NCBI RefSeq assembly: GCF_002483205.1
Contig: NZ_DLHM01000006.1
Coordinates: forward strand, 1-64,000
Origin: Flavihumibacter sp. UBA7668
GTDB lineage: Bacteria > Bacteroidota > Bacteroidia > Chitinophagales > Chitinophagaceae
Direction of reading: 5' to 3'
Length of the DNA stretch: 64,000 nt
Shown here: in pieces, positions 34,225 to 43,334 of the stretch
Numbering within the stretch: position 1 is the stretch's first letter
Layout: the number at the start of each line of letters is the position of its first letter
Translations under genes and position numbers: made by a program
Notes under the pieces: model-generated
Database searches by the model: none
Told to the model about the DNA's origin: nothing
Seen by the model: only the letters and a program-made list of their open reading frames with translations

Positions 34225-35109
34225 CTATTGAAAATCAGTAGCACGGCACAAGGATAACACATGGTTGGCACAAGGTTTATTCCTGGATTGCAGGATTTCC
34301 AGTAATTCTTCCACTCTTTCTGTCAGTAGCAGCAGGTCATGCTGGCTGATTTTGTAGTCGGCTTTATAGCGGGGTTCGATATAGGCTCTTTGCAGGAGCT
34401 GGAAGAGCCGCTTTTCCTGATCGGTATCTTGAGGGAAGAGATCGGGCAGGCGGTGGCTGGTGAGACTGGCATAGCGGAGTAATCGTTCCAGGTTATGGGT
34501 ATTGGCAGTAAAACCTGTACCTGTTTCCAGCAGGGTAGAGAGGGCCTGTTCGGCAGCCTGGTGCAGCATGAAGGCGGCCATGGAATGCTGTTTCCGGATC
34601 CGGTAAAGTTCAGAGCCGGCCAGAAACTCGTTCGCCCTTGCCAATCCGTCTGCAAGGAGGCGATCCTGCTGCATTGCCGTGCTTGCGGGGGTACCGGGCT
34701 CCGGAACAGGGAGTGGACTGGTTCCAGAATCATAGAGGAGCTCGGCCGATTCAACCACCCTGCAGGCAAAGCGATGGCCGGCTTTCCACCATTCTTCAAA
34801 TTTGCCGGATGTCAGCACGATGGACGTAACCGGCAGGATGGCCCTGGCATTGGCTTCAATTTTATCCTGCCATTCATAGAGTTCTTTATTGGCGGGATGG
34901 CGAACTAAAACAAGCAGGATACAAGCTGCAATGCGATTGGCAGTGGGAGCGGAGGGGATAAATATGCTTTCTGATTTCCGCTGGTGATTGGTAACACCCA
35001 GCAGGAAGATTTTATCGGGATTGGCAGATTTTATGATGCAATCCACCAGCACTTGCTGTATAGAGATAAAGTTATCGCGGTTGGGGTGATATAGGGAAAA
35101 GGGTTTCAT
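34225..35109 (-). CDS. HEPN-domain protein (MNT-like N-terminus)
   Basis: Residues 150-280 form a HEPN domain (KQHSMAAFMLHQAAEQALST then HNLERLLRYAS, LLQRAYIEPRYK), the helical fold of minimal RNases and toxins. The N-terminal 140 residues look like a divergent nucleotidyltransferase region (DKIFLLG start), but the GSxxxxD motif of active MNT enzymes is missing. HEPN/MNT pairs are common defence or abortive-infection modules; here both parts are in one protein. It is divergent from the small XRE gene at 35277, with repeats between them. Confidence 0.75.
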   Translation of the reverse strand: MKPFSLYHPNRDNFISIQQVLVDCIIKSANPDKIFLLGVTNHQRKSESIFIPSAPTANRIAACILLVLVRHPANKELYEWQDKIEANARAILPVTSIVLTSGKFEEWWKAGHRFACRVVESAELLYDSGTSPLPVPEPGTPASTAMQQDRLLADGLARANEFLAGSELYRIRKQHSMAAFMLHQAAEQALSTLLETGTGFTANTHNLERLLRYASLTSHRLPDLFPQDTDQEKRLFQLLQRAYIEPRYKADYKISQHDLLLLTERVEELLEILQSRNKPCANHVLSLCRATDFQ

Positions 35110-35138
35110 GGTTGGGGGGATTTAAAAGGGTAAACGAT

Positions 35139-35267
35139 TTGTAGAAATTATATTGAATTGTATAGAATAACCTACACAATTTATTTAAATACCAACATAA
35201 TTCCAAATCGCGCGAAGGAATTTCTACAATAATTTATATTTATTCTATTAACTATTATAGAATAACC
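35139..35267. promoter_or_regulatory. Divergent promoter region with paired repeats, candidate XRE operator
   Basis: In the 167 bp between the HEPN gene (minus) and the XRE gene (plus) there is a 12-bp direct repeat TATAGAATAACC (35161-35172 and 35256-35267) and an 11-bp inverted pair TTGTAGAAATT (35139-35149) / AATTTCTACAA (35219-35229). The right direct repeat ends 9 bp before the XRE ATG. This layout suits autoregulation by the small XRE protein and joint control of both genes. Confidence 0.55.
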
Positions 35268-35276
35268 GAAATAGGT

Positions 35277-35492
35277 ATGACGAAATTGGGAGAATATCTA
35301 GCTCAGAAATCTGTTAATAAATCGGAGGTAGCCAGGAAAACTGGTTTATCCCGAGCCAGGATGAACGAGCTCACATTGCATGAGCGTAGTCACTTAAGAG
35401 CGGAAGAATTATACCTGATAGCAAACGCCATTTATGTGAAGCCATGTGATTTGTTGGAGGCGTTGTTTGGGAAAACGGAAGAAAAAAAATAA
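35277..35492 (+). CDS. Small XRE-family HTH protein
   Basis: The 71-residue protein is a single HTH (LGEYLAQKSVNKSEVARKTG, LSRARMNELTLHERSHLRAE, ELYLIANAIYV, DLLEALF). It converges with the PLD-helicase gene (7 bp between stops) and diverges from the HEPN gene. Single-domain XRE proteins often control defence or TA genes; the repeats in its promoter region support autoregulation. Confidence 0.85.
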   Translation: MTKLGEYLAQKSVNKSEVARKTGLSRARMNELTLHERSHLRAEELYLIANAIYVKPCDLLEALFGKTEEKK

Positions 35493-35499
35493 AATCATC

Positions 35500-38400
35500 T
35501 TAACTAATTATAGATATAAATTCACCAATAATTTTCATGTTTTTTGCATTTTCCTCAGTGATAATTATTTCTTTATAGGAGTTGTCATAAGAATTAGGTC
35601 TTAAGCTGATTTTTTTGTGCTGCCATCCTTCGCTAGTAACAATTTTCTCGCTGGAGTATGTTTTAATTGTAAATGCGGAATTGAAATCTTCATCCTGGAA
35701 ATCATGGTTTTCTATCAGTAAAATTTTCCCTTCTCTACTTCCTCCGGAATACAATTTAAATAAACAGATCGATCCATTTGGAATAACTCGATTCATTGAT
35801 TCTCCAACTATTTTACAAGCAAAATAATTCTTGGTTTCAATATTTTTATTTGGTGCCTCAATTTCAGTGTATTGAATGTCAGACTGTATTTCACTAAATG
35901 TTCCGGCAGCAGCATAGAAATTATAAAGACGAATGGTTTTGGGAGTTTCTATACGTTTTGATTCAAGTGGCATTTCATTCTTGTTTGTATGCTTTGTGAT
36001 GTCGCGATGAAGAACGCCTGTATCATTCAGGTAGTTGTAAATTGAATCAGAAACAAGAGGAGAAATGTTGAATCGAATTTTCACCACTGGAACTTGCCCT
36101 CCACTGTTATTGTTCATTGTTGTTTCCTCAACATACGCATGATTAGGTGTTAGTTCTCCCATATAATAAAATTCAGTTCCTTCATCATTATTTTTTTTAA
36201 TAAACAGTGGCAAACGAACTGGTCCTTTCTTTCCTAATATTGATTGTACGTCACTACTCGAAATTCTGCGATTTGACTTTGACATCCATACAAATTCTTT
36301 AGTATTTAAGAATTCGTCTTCATATTTGGTGGATTCAGAAATATGCTCTTCTTTATGATAATTGACAAAAATTGGACAATGACTATTATCCGGACTAACT
36401 AAGTATCCACCAACATTTTGTGCTACAGGATTTTCGTTTACATTCAGAATCCTAAATACATCCTTCCTTGAATACTTTTTATAAAGAATAAAACCATTGC
36501 TCCAGTTTTCTGGTATAAAATGATCCTTAAATTGGTAAATAGAGTAATTAACTGAGTCTAGTAAATATTTTTTGAAATCAGAGTGGTCTAATAAGGACTT
36601 AAATGTTTCAGAAAACTCAAAATTATTACCATTTATAGCTATTATATCATGACCTATTATCTCTTTGACTGGAACCAATTTATTGTTTTTATTTTCCCGG
36701 ATGAATTCAAAATTTAAATTGCGAATACAGGATTGAATTGTTTGATTTGAAACAATGTAGTTGAATTCAGAATTTATTTGTTCTTTGATAGTATTAATAG
36801 ATAGTTGACCTTGGTCTATCAATTCTTTAAGAATAATGCTTTCTTCTACTCTTTTAGAATTGTTTATTTCTTTGGAAAACAGTTCAAGTAATTTTATCTC
36901 TTTATTGGATAAGGATATTGTTTTATAATTTTCGACTCTATTAACAAAGTTAAAATAGGATTTTGAGTGTTCAACGTACAAAAAAGGATCTCTGGAGCCA
37001 TGTTCTATGAAATCCATCATCATTGGTATTTTTCCTGTTTTAAATTTGAGAAGGTTATAATCATTTTTAAGGTCTGCAAATAATTGCATATTAGCTACAT
37101 CGATGGACTGAAAAATTCTCTCTTTTGTGATTTCGTCAAAATTAATAGTTGATGAACCTGGAAGCATTCTGCTTCCATCTGTTAGTAGTTTCCGAAGAGA
37201 ATCTTTATTGTAAGAAGTATCACCATATAATGCAATGGGTATTAAATAGTTTTTATCATAATTACCGATAAAGTCAATTAAAGTCAAATAGTGCTTACCG
37301 TCCGCTTTTCTAAGGCCCCTGCCTAGTTGCTGAATGAAAATTATAGCAGATTCGGTGGGACGAAGCATAATAATTTGGTTGATCCTTGGAATGTCAATTC
37401 CTTCATTGAATATATCAACTGTAAGTATGTAATCTATTTTTTTTGATAAATCGTCTGTTTCTAATAATTCTATTGCGTTTGATCTTTCCTGCTCGGAACT
37501 AGCTCCATTAAGAGCAACTGTTTTATATCCTTTTAAGTTTAGCAGTCTGGATAGTTCCAAGGCTTCATCGTTTCTTGAGCAAAATATTAGCCCTCTAATT
37601 ATTCCATTATCGCTTCCATAGAACTTTGATTGTTCAATAATCCTCTCAGCACGTTCAGAAGAAACTAGATGATTAAAGTCTGTTTTGTTGTCAACAACTT
37701 TATTATTTACTATTAAATCTGTTACCCCATAATAATGGAAAGGGCTTAACATATCCTCTTCCATCGCTTTATTTAAACGAATTTCATAAGCAATGTTATA
37801 ATCAAAAATTTCGAAGATGTTTTCTCCGTCAGCTCTTTCAGGTGTAGCTGTCATTCCCAATAAAAATTTGGGTTTGAAGTATTCGATTAATCTTGAATAT
37901 GAATTTGCTGCTGATCTATGTGTTTCATCAATTATTATATAATCAAAATGCTCTTTTTCAAATTGCTGTAGATGCTCTGGTTTTGAGATCGTTTGAATCG
38001 TTGAAAAAAGAAAGTCACAATCAGACTCAAGTTGGTTTCCTGAATATAGACCCATTGATTTTCCATTTCCGAATACTTTTTTGAATGTTTTCAGCGCACT
38101 TTTGGCAATGGTTAGTCTATGCACAACAAACAACAACTTGGAAGGATTGAATGCTTTGGCATCAAATGCAGATAGATAGGTTTTTCCTGTTCCTGTCGCC
38201 GAAATAATTAAGGATTTATTTTTATTACCAGCGCGAAGGTTTTGCAAATTCTGTAATGCTTCAGATTGCATTCTGTTGGGTACTGCTAATCCTGAAATTA
38301 ATTGTTGGTCATTTTCCTGATTATTTGCACTTAATAAAAATTGTTGTTGATATAATTTTTCATAAGAATTTATGTATTCTTTCGATACAATAGTTGCATT

Positions 38401-38934
38401 TTCGAAATCAGCATTAAATTCATTCAACACTTTTTCGACCAGACCACTATGACTTAGTGCAGATACTTTTATGTTCCATTCCTTATTTGTGGTGATAGCA
38501 TTGGCTGTCAGATTACTACTGCCAACAATTAGGTTATAATGATTTTTATGCTTGAAAATATACCCTTTAGAATGCGCATTTCCAGTGGTGGCAATTCTCA
38601 AGTCAATATTTTTGAATTGAAGTAGTCTTTTAAGAGCTTCTGGTTCTGTGAAATTCAGATATTGCGAAACAAGTATTTTACCGTTTATTCCTCTATTTTC
38701 TAGCTCCTTAATTTTATTAATAATTGTGGCAACACCGCTTGTTGTAACAAATGCAACTGTAATATAAAACTCACTGCATTTTTCGAATTCTTGAAGTAGG
38801 ATTGAGAGGATTTTTTTGGGAGGTTGAATTTGATTGACTAAAAGTTCCGGTTGATATACTGCGTCTGAAATTATCGATTTATTTACAAATCCAGTTTGTA
38901 GACTTTGATTAAAAACATCATTTAAATTATCCAT
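35500..38934 (-). CDS. PLD nuclease - SF2 helicase (DUF3427-type) - S24 peptidase-like fusion
   Basis: The 1144-residue protein has an N-terminal phospholipase-D-type nuclease domain with AHSKGYIF and GSSNLT (about 120-140), an SF2 helicase with SATGTGKTYLS (about 245), IIDETHRS (about 333), GMTATPERAD and QQLGRGLRKADGK, a long DUF3427-like middle, and a C-terminal LexA/S24 domain with GESMNRVIPNGS (Ser near 1046) and a Lys in FTIKTYS (near 1090). It should be cytoplasmic and act on DNA. Its start overlaps the stop of the NUDIX gene by 8 bp, which shows an operon. The PLD-helicase combination is typical of restriction-like or defence proteins; the S24 domain suggests cleavage or sensing on DNA damage. 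Confidence 0.85.
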   Translation of the reverse strand: MDNLNDVFNQSLQTGFVNKSIISDAVYQPELLVNQIQPPKKILSILLQEFEKCSEFYITVAFVTTSGVATIINKIKELENRGINGKILVSQYLNFTEPEALKRLLQFKNIDLRIATTGNAHSKGYIFKHKNHYNLIVGSSNLTANAITTNKEWNIKVSALSHSGLVEKVLNEFNADFENATIVSKEYINSYEKLYQQQFLLSANNQENDQQLISGLAVPNRMQSEALQNLQNLRAGNKNKSLIISATGTGKTYLSAFDAKAFNPSKLLFVVHRLTIAKSALKTFKKVFGNGKSMGLYSGNQLESDCDFLFSTIQTISKPEHLQQFEKEHFDYIIIDETHRSAANSYSRLIEYFKPKFLLGMTATPERADGENIFEIFDYNIAYEIRLNKAMEEDMLSPFHYYGVTDLIVNNKVVDNKTDFNHLVSSERAERIIEQSKFYGSDNGIIRGLIFCSRNDEALELSRLLNLKGYKTVALNGASSEQERSNAIELLETDDLSKKIDYILTVDIFNEGIDIPRINQIIMLRPTESAIIFIQQLGRGLRKADGKHYLTLIDFIGNYDKNYLIPIALYGDTSYNKDSLRKLLTDGSRMLPGSSTINFDEITKERIFQSIDVANMQLFADLKNDYNLLKFKTGKIPMMMDFIEHGSRDPFLYVEHSKSYFNFVNRVENYKTISLSNKEIKLLELFSKEINNSKRVEESIILKELIDQGQLSINTIKEQINSEFNYIVSNQTIQSCIRNLNFEFIRENKNNKLVPVKEIIGHDIIAINGNNFEFSETFKSLLDHSDFKKYLLDSVNYSIYQFKDHFIPENWSNGFILYKKYSRKDVFRILNVNENPVAQNVGGYLVSPDNSHCPIFVNYHKEEHISESTKYEDEFLNTKEFVWMSKSNRRISSSDVQSILGKKGPVRLPLFIKKNNDEGTEFYYMGELTPNHAYVEETTMNNNSGGQVPVVKIRFNISPLVSDSIYNYLNDTGVLHRDITKHTNKNEMPLESKRIETPKTIRLYNFYAAAGTFSEIQSDIQYTEIEAPNKNIETKNYFACKIVGESMNRVIPNGSICLFKLYSGGSREGKILLIENHDFQDEDFNSAFTIKTYSSEKIVTSEGWQHKKISLRPNSYDNSYKEIIITEENAKNMKIIGEFISIIS

Positions 38935-39322
38935 TGGAAATTAGTTTATTTACAATGGGTATATCAGCTGCTGCCCAATCCAAACTTTCAATGTTTTCCA
39001 ATGTCATCCATTTTGAATCGATATGTTCAGTTAGGGTGATGTTTTTGGAATCTACTTCACAGATAAAACTGTGCATAGTAATTTCAAAATCTGGGTATTC
39101 ATGAACTACTGTTATGAAAGGGGAATTGATGACTGTCGTTAGATTTAGCTCCTCGGAAAGCTCTCGAATTAATGCTTCTTCTTTTGTTTCACCAGCTTCA
39201 ATCTTACCGCCTGGGAATTCGAATTTTTTAGATATATACTGCAATTTGTTTTCGGGCCTTTGAGTACATAGTATTTCATTGCCATGTTTAATTATTGCTG
39301 CAACAACTTCAATTTTTTTCAC
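38927..39322 (-). CDS. NUDIX hydrolase (MutT-like)
   Basis: The Nudix box is present: GGKIEAGETKEEALIRELSE followed by ELNL (about 40-62), in a protein of about 131 residues of MutT length. No ATG exists; I prefer the GTG at 39322 (protein V/M-KKIEVVAAIIKHG) over the TTG at 39328 because it matches the usual N-terminus. MutT-type enzymes hydrolyse 8-oxo-dGTP or related nucleotides. Overlap with the PLD-helicase-S24 gene means the two work together; DUF3427 helicases are often found with NUDIX enzymes. Confidence 0.85.
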   Translation of the reverse strand: MKKIEVVAAIIKHGNEILCTQRPENKLQYISKKFEFPGGKIEAGETKEEALIRELSEELNLTTVINSPFITVVHEYPDFEITMHSFICEVDSKNITLTEHIDSKWMTLENIESLDWAAADIPIVNKLISNG

Positions 39323-39419
39323 TACCAATTTTTTTATTCAAATTTTACTGTGTCGAATTTAGTCAAAAAATGATCGTTTATTAGAGCTAGGAATTATAAA
39401 TTAAATCTGCGCACTTTTT

Positions 39420-39980
39420 TTAGTAGGCCATGAATTTATTCAGTTTACTAATGATGGTTGCCGTTGAAATGCGGTATTTTTCACCACTTATCCAAAAATC
39501 AATATAGCTAACGTTCATGTATCCGGAGGATTTTCTAAAGCTTATGAATAAATCATTTGATACCGTAAAATCATGGTATATTTCCTCATTCTTTTTTGGT
39601 CTTTCACTTTTTAATCTATCTTGTAATATTTTGTAGTTGGTTATTATATCCTTGCATTGACTCATGTTAAGCTCAATGTAAGTGATATTTGCAATCATTG
39701 TTTGATCCCCTTTAAATTTCTGTCGGGCATAAAAATATTTGTCTGCCCCTAATACTAGTGCTTTCGTGTTCGAATACTTGTAGCCTGTCAGTTCAAGATA
39801 AGCGCTGCCGCCATAGGATAACCCCTTATATATAGTATAGGTTTTAATGGTACTAAACTCACCCTGGTTATGTTTTTCGATATTTGTCTTAATATATTTT
39901 TCTGTAATATGTCTAGTCTGCATACATCCTATTAGCAGGTTCGCAATTGCTAATGAAAATAATAGTACCAAAAGTTTCAT
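39420..39980 (-). CDS. Lipoprotein of unknown function
   Basis: I start at ATG 39980 (MKLLVLLFSLAIANLLIGCM), which gives a clean SPII signal with lipobox LLIGC; a longer frame to 40073 would put 31 polar residues before it. The mature part is about 165 residues with KYIKTNIEKHNQGEF and several Tyr-rich strands. I recognise no family. A motif shared with 26372-26384 lies 109 bp upstream. Confidence 0.65.
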   Translation of the reverse strand: MKLLVLLFSLAIANLLIGCMQTRHITEKYIKTNIEKHNQGEFSTIKTYTIYKGLSYGGSAYLELTGYKYSNTKALVLGADKYFYARQKFKGDQTMIANITYIELNMSQCKDIITNYKILQDRLKSERPKKNEEIYHDFTVSNDLFISFRKSSGYMNVSYIDFWISGEKYRISTATIISKLNKFMAY

Positions 39981-40141
39981 GTTTACTTTTTTGAGTTTTA
40001 ATTGCATTGATTCACAGGTTTTATTTAAATTATTTGAGCCTGCTGTTTTACCAATGTAAATTATATAAATCACGACTCGATTTTGTACGGGAAACCGTAT
40101 TGCTTAAATGGAAATGTTTTTTGTATACGATCTGTTTACAA

Positions 40142-40471
40142 TTATAATATGATTTGAATTTCTTTTACACCTTTTTCCGGAGGCCCAAAACGAAGCGTTA
40201 CTTGAGCATTTTTCATAAAATCTGTATCATTTAGAATTGCTTCTATAGAATTAAATATTGTTCTGGCATTTGTGCCGTACATATAGATTGTTACTTTTTT
40301 GGTGGACAAATCAATTTCATTTCCATCAAATTCACCAATGCCTGTGTGATTGAGGTGGTCTTCTAATTTGTCCTCCAATTCATGTAATGCCTTTAGATCA
40401 ATGGAATGGTAGTAGAATTTTATTATTACAGCCTGTTCGGTATTACTGTTAATAGTTTCTGTTTGGTTCAT
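40142..40471 (-). CDS. Small hypothetical protein
   Basis: The 109-residue soluble protein reads like a ferredoxin-fold: strand (QAVIIKFYYHSID), helix (ALHELEDKLEDHLNHTGIG), strand pair (GNEIDLSTKKVTIYMYG), helix (ARTIFNSIEAILNDTDFMKN), strand (AQVTLRFGPP). The same layout is seen in small uncharacterised proteins of polymorphic-toxin and defence regions. No catalytic motif is visible. It has no near neighbour on its strand. Confidence 0.6.
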   Translation of the reverse strand: MNQTETINSNTEQAVIIKFYYHSIDLKALHELEDKLEDHLNHTGIGEFDGNEIDLSTKKVTIYMYGTNARTIFNSIEAILNDTDFMKNAQVTLRFGPPEKGVKEIQIIL

Positions 40472-40631
40472 TGAGCTTGAATATTTTTATTATATGGTGT
40501 TTGCTTTTTACTTTAGCCTTAAAGATATGATTAGGCTTTTGACGCCCATTCACTTATTCACTATTCACCATTCACTATTTTCCCTTTCTTCCCGCCAAAT
40601 CACCTAAATTAGCTGTTCGCAAATTCGCACT

Positions 40632-41597
40632 ATGCAATCATTCGAACAGCTTTCCTCGCAATTCAGTACCTACTTCAACCAGGCCCACTTCCCGGCCCAG
40701 CCAGAGAGCTTGTATCGCCCGGCGGAATATTTCCTTGAACTGGGGGGCAAGCGTGTGCGGCCGGTTTGCTGCCTCATGGGCAATGAATTGTTTGACGAAA
40801 TTCTGCCCGATACCTGGCAGGTGGCTACTGCCATTGAACTCTTTCACAATTTTACCCTCATCCATGACGATATCATGGACAAAGCACCCCTGCGCAGAGG
40901 CTTGGAAACCGTCCATACCAAATATGGAGAGCCCACCGCCTTACTGGCAGGTGATGTTATGCTGGTAGTGGCCTATGATTATTTGAATAAGGTTAAATCG
41001 GGCCATTTTCATCGCATCATTTCCCTCTTCAACGCCACCGCCAAAGAAGTTTGCGAAGGCCAGCAGCTGGATATGGATTTTGAAAAACAGGCAACTGTTT
41101 CCCTCGATGCCTACCTGAAAATGATTGAACTCAAAACCTCCGTACTGCTGGCTGCCAGCCTCAAACTCGGCGCCGTTCTCGGTGGGGCAGGAGAGGGCAA
41201 TCTCCACCATATCTACGAATTCGGTAAAAACCTGGGCATCGCCTTCCAGGTACAGGACGATTACCTCGATTGCTTTGGCGACCCCGCTAAATTCGGCAAA
41301 CAAACCGGAGGTGATATCCTCTCCAATAAAAAAACCTTCCTCCTGATTCGCGCACTGGAAACCGCCACGGGTAAAGACCAGCAGGAACTGACCGAATTGC
41401 TGCATTCCAATCCCCCTGATAAAGTGCAACGGGTACTCCACATCTATAAAAATTGCGGGGTAGACCAATGGGCCATGGAACTCAAAAACAAGTTCCTTAA
41501 CCAGTCGCTCCAGCACCTCGATGCTATTGCGGTTCTCAGTAAACGAAAAGAACCACTCAAACAACTGGCCGATTTCCTGATCCAGCGCGATTATTGA
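40632..41597 (+). CDS. Polyprenyl diphosphate synthase (geranylgeranyl-type)
   Basis: The 321-residue protein has the first Asp-rich motif LIHDDIMD (Asp at 79-80, 83) with KAPLRRG after it and the second FQVQDDYLD, as well as GGKRVRP for IPP binding. These are the hallmarks of E-type prenyl diphosphate synthases. A Phe five residues before the first motif is compatible with a C20 product, but length prediction from one residue is uncertain. It feeds quinone or carotenoid synthesis. The downstream transporter gene begins 44 bp later and may be co-transcribed. Confidence 0.9.
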   Translation: MQSFEQLSSQFSTYFNQAHFPAQPESLYRPAEYFLELGGKRVRPVCCLMGNELFDEILPDTWQVATAIELFHNFTLIHDDIMDKAPLRRGLETVHTKYGEPTALLAGDVMLVVAYDYLNKVKSGHFHRIISLFNATAKEVCEGQQLDMDFEKQATVSLDAYLKMIELKTSVLLAASLKLGAVLGGAGEGNLHHIYEFGKNLGIAFQVQDDYLDCFGDPAKFGKQTGGDILSNKKTFLLIRALETATGKDQQELTELLHSNPPDKVQRVLHIYKNCGVDQWAMELKNKFLNQSLQHLDAIAVLSKRKEPLKQLADFLIQRDY

Positions 41598-41641
41598 TCT
41601 TCAATAAATCCCTATATTGGCCCCTTAAAACCGAACGCTGC

Positions 41642-43321
41642 ATGTCGAATTCTTTTTTCCGGAAAAAGTCGATTGAGAAAATTATTAAGGACCACGAACA
41701 GGGCCTCGCCGACGACCATGGCCACAGCGGCATGCGCAAAGTACTGGGCGTACGTGATTTGACCCTCATGGGCATCGCCGCCGTTATTGGCGCCGGCATC
41801 TTCTCCACCATTGGGTCGGCTGCATATAGTGGCGGTCCGGGTGTGATTTTTCTGTTTCTCATCACCGCTATTACCTGCGGCTTTACCGCCCTCTGTTATG
41901 CCGAATTCGCTTCGCGCGTACCCGTTTCCGGTAGTGCATATACCTATTCCTATGTAACTTTTGGGGAGCTCATTGCCTGGATCCTCGGCTGGGCCCTGAT
42001 CCTGGAATACAGTATCGGTAATATTGTAGTGGCCATCAGCTGGAGTTCCTATTTTAAGAATATTCTGGAAAATGTATTTGGTCTGCAACTGGCCGATCAC
42101 CTCACCATCGGGTACCAAACCGCCAAACATGCCTACGAAGCGGCCCTGGCTGAAGGCAAACCGGTGCAGGATATGATCTATGCCACCGCACCCCGCATTG
42201 CCGGCATTCCCTTCATCATCAACCTGCCGGCTTTTATTATTGTGGTGCTGGTTACCATGCTGGCCTATATCGGCATAAAAGAAAGTAAAAACACCGCCAA
42301 TTTTATGGTGGGCTTAAAAATTGTTGTCCTGCTCCTGATTGCCGTTATTGGCATCTGGATCATTTTTACCGACGACCTCACCGGTAACTGGACCCCCTTC
42401 CTGCCCAATGGCATGAGTGGGGTGCTGAAGGGCGTATCGGCCGTCTTCTTCGCCTATATCGGCTTTGATGCCATTTCCACTACCGCCGAGGAATGCCGCA
42501 ATCCCCAGCGCGATATGCCGCGGGGTATGATTTATTCCCTTATTATCTGTACGGTAATTTATGTGATTACCACCCTGGTAATAACCGGACTGGTGAACTA
42601 TGAGCAATTCAAAGGCGTTACCGATCCGCTGGCCTTTGTGTTCGACAGTATCAATATGGAGAAGCTGGGTACCTTTATTTCCATCTCCGCCGTGGTGGCA
42701 GCTACCAGTGTAATGCTGGTTTTCCAGATCGGCCAACCACGCATCTGGATGAGTATGAGTCGCGATGGCCTCATGCCCAAATCCTTTGCTAAAATCCATA
42801 AGAAATACCAGACCCCCTGGTTCGCCACCATCATTACCGGTTTTGTAGTGGGCATCCCGGTCTTGTTTGTGGATGATCTACTGATGACCGACCTTACTTC
42901 CATCGGTACCTTATTTGCCTTTGTGCTGGTTTGCGGCGGCGTGCTGATCCTGCCCCGTATGGCAAATAAACCCGGCAAATTCAACCTGCCTTATATCAAT
43001 GCACAATACATAATTCCCCTGCTGACGGTATTGTTTACCTATCTCTTTTGGGATCGCATACAGCTGGCCGTTAGTCACCTGGATAATGAGGGTTATCAGG
43101 AGATTTTATTCCTGGTATTTATGGTAGTGGCCTGGCTGATTGCGGTGTTTTCCTTTGTTCGCAAATACTCCCTGATTCCGGTGCTGGGCATGCTCTGCTG
43201 TTTGTACCTGATGATTGAAATCCCGGCCAAGAGCTGGCTGGTGTTTTTCGGCTGGATGGCCCTGGGTTTGCTGATTTATTTCCTCTATGGCTATCGCAAA
43301 AGTAAGTTAGCCGGCAGTTGA
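41642..43321 (+). CDS. APC-family amino acid permease (CAT-like)
   Basis: I start at ATG 41642 (MSNSFFRKKSIEKII); a TTG further upstream overlaps the preceding gene. The product has about 13 membrane helices. The APC signature is present (LMGIAAVIGAGIFSTIG, FTALCYAEFASRVPVSGSAY, FFAYIGFDAISTTAEECRNP). This is the pattern of cationic amino acid transporter-type permeases. It acts in the inner membrane; the substrate cannot be fixed from sequence. Confidence 0.9.
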   Translation: MSNSFFRKKSIEKIIKDHEQGLADDHGHSGMRKVLGVRDLTLMGIAAVIGAGIFSTIGSAAYSGGPGVIFLFLITAITCGFTALCYAEFASRVPVSGSAYTYSYVTFGELIAWILGWALILEYSIGNIVVAISWSSYFKNILENVFGLQLADHLTIGYQTAKHAYEAALAEGKPVQDMIYATAPRIAGIPFIINLPAFIIVVLVTMLAYIGIKESKNTANFMVGLKIVVLLLIAVIGIWIIFTDDLTGNWTPFLPNGMSGVLKGVSAVFFAYIGFDAISTTAEECRNPQRDMPRGMIYSLIICTVIYVITTLVITGLVNYEQFKGVTDPLAFVFDSINMEKLGTFISISAVVAATSVMLVFQIGQPRIWMSMSRDGLMPKSFAKIHKKYQTPWFATIITGFVVGIPVLFVDDLLMTDLTSIGTLFAFVLVCGGVLILPRMANKPGKFNLPYINAQYIIPLLTVLFTYLFWDRIQLAVSHLDNEGYQEILFLVFMVVAWLIAVFSFVRKYSLIPVLGMLCCLYLMIEIPAKSWLVFFGWMALGLLIYFLYGYRKSKLAGS

Positions 43322-43322
43322 T

Positions 43323-43330
43323 TATCTTTG
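43323..43330 (+). promoter_or_regulatory. -7 box TATCTTTG directly before the Smr gene
   Basis: Perfect TAnnTTTG element four bases before the ATG at 43335. Transcription would start at or next to the start codon, giving a leaderless or near-leaderless mRNA. It overlaps the last codon and stop of the permease gene. Confidence 0.5.
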
Positions 43331-43334
43331 CCCC

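Noticed and set aside
41612..42799. Minus-strand ORFs opposite the permease (and 40941-41564 opposite the prenyl synthase)
   Set aside because: Low-complexity Gly/His/Gln-rich shadow frames of well-defined genes.
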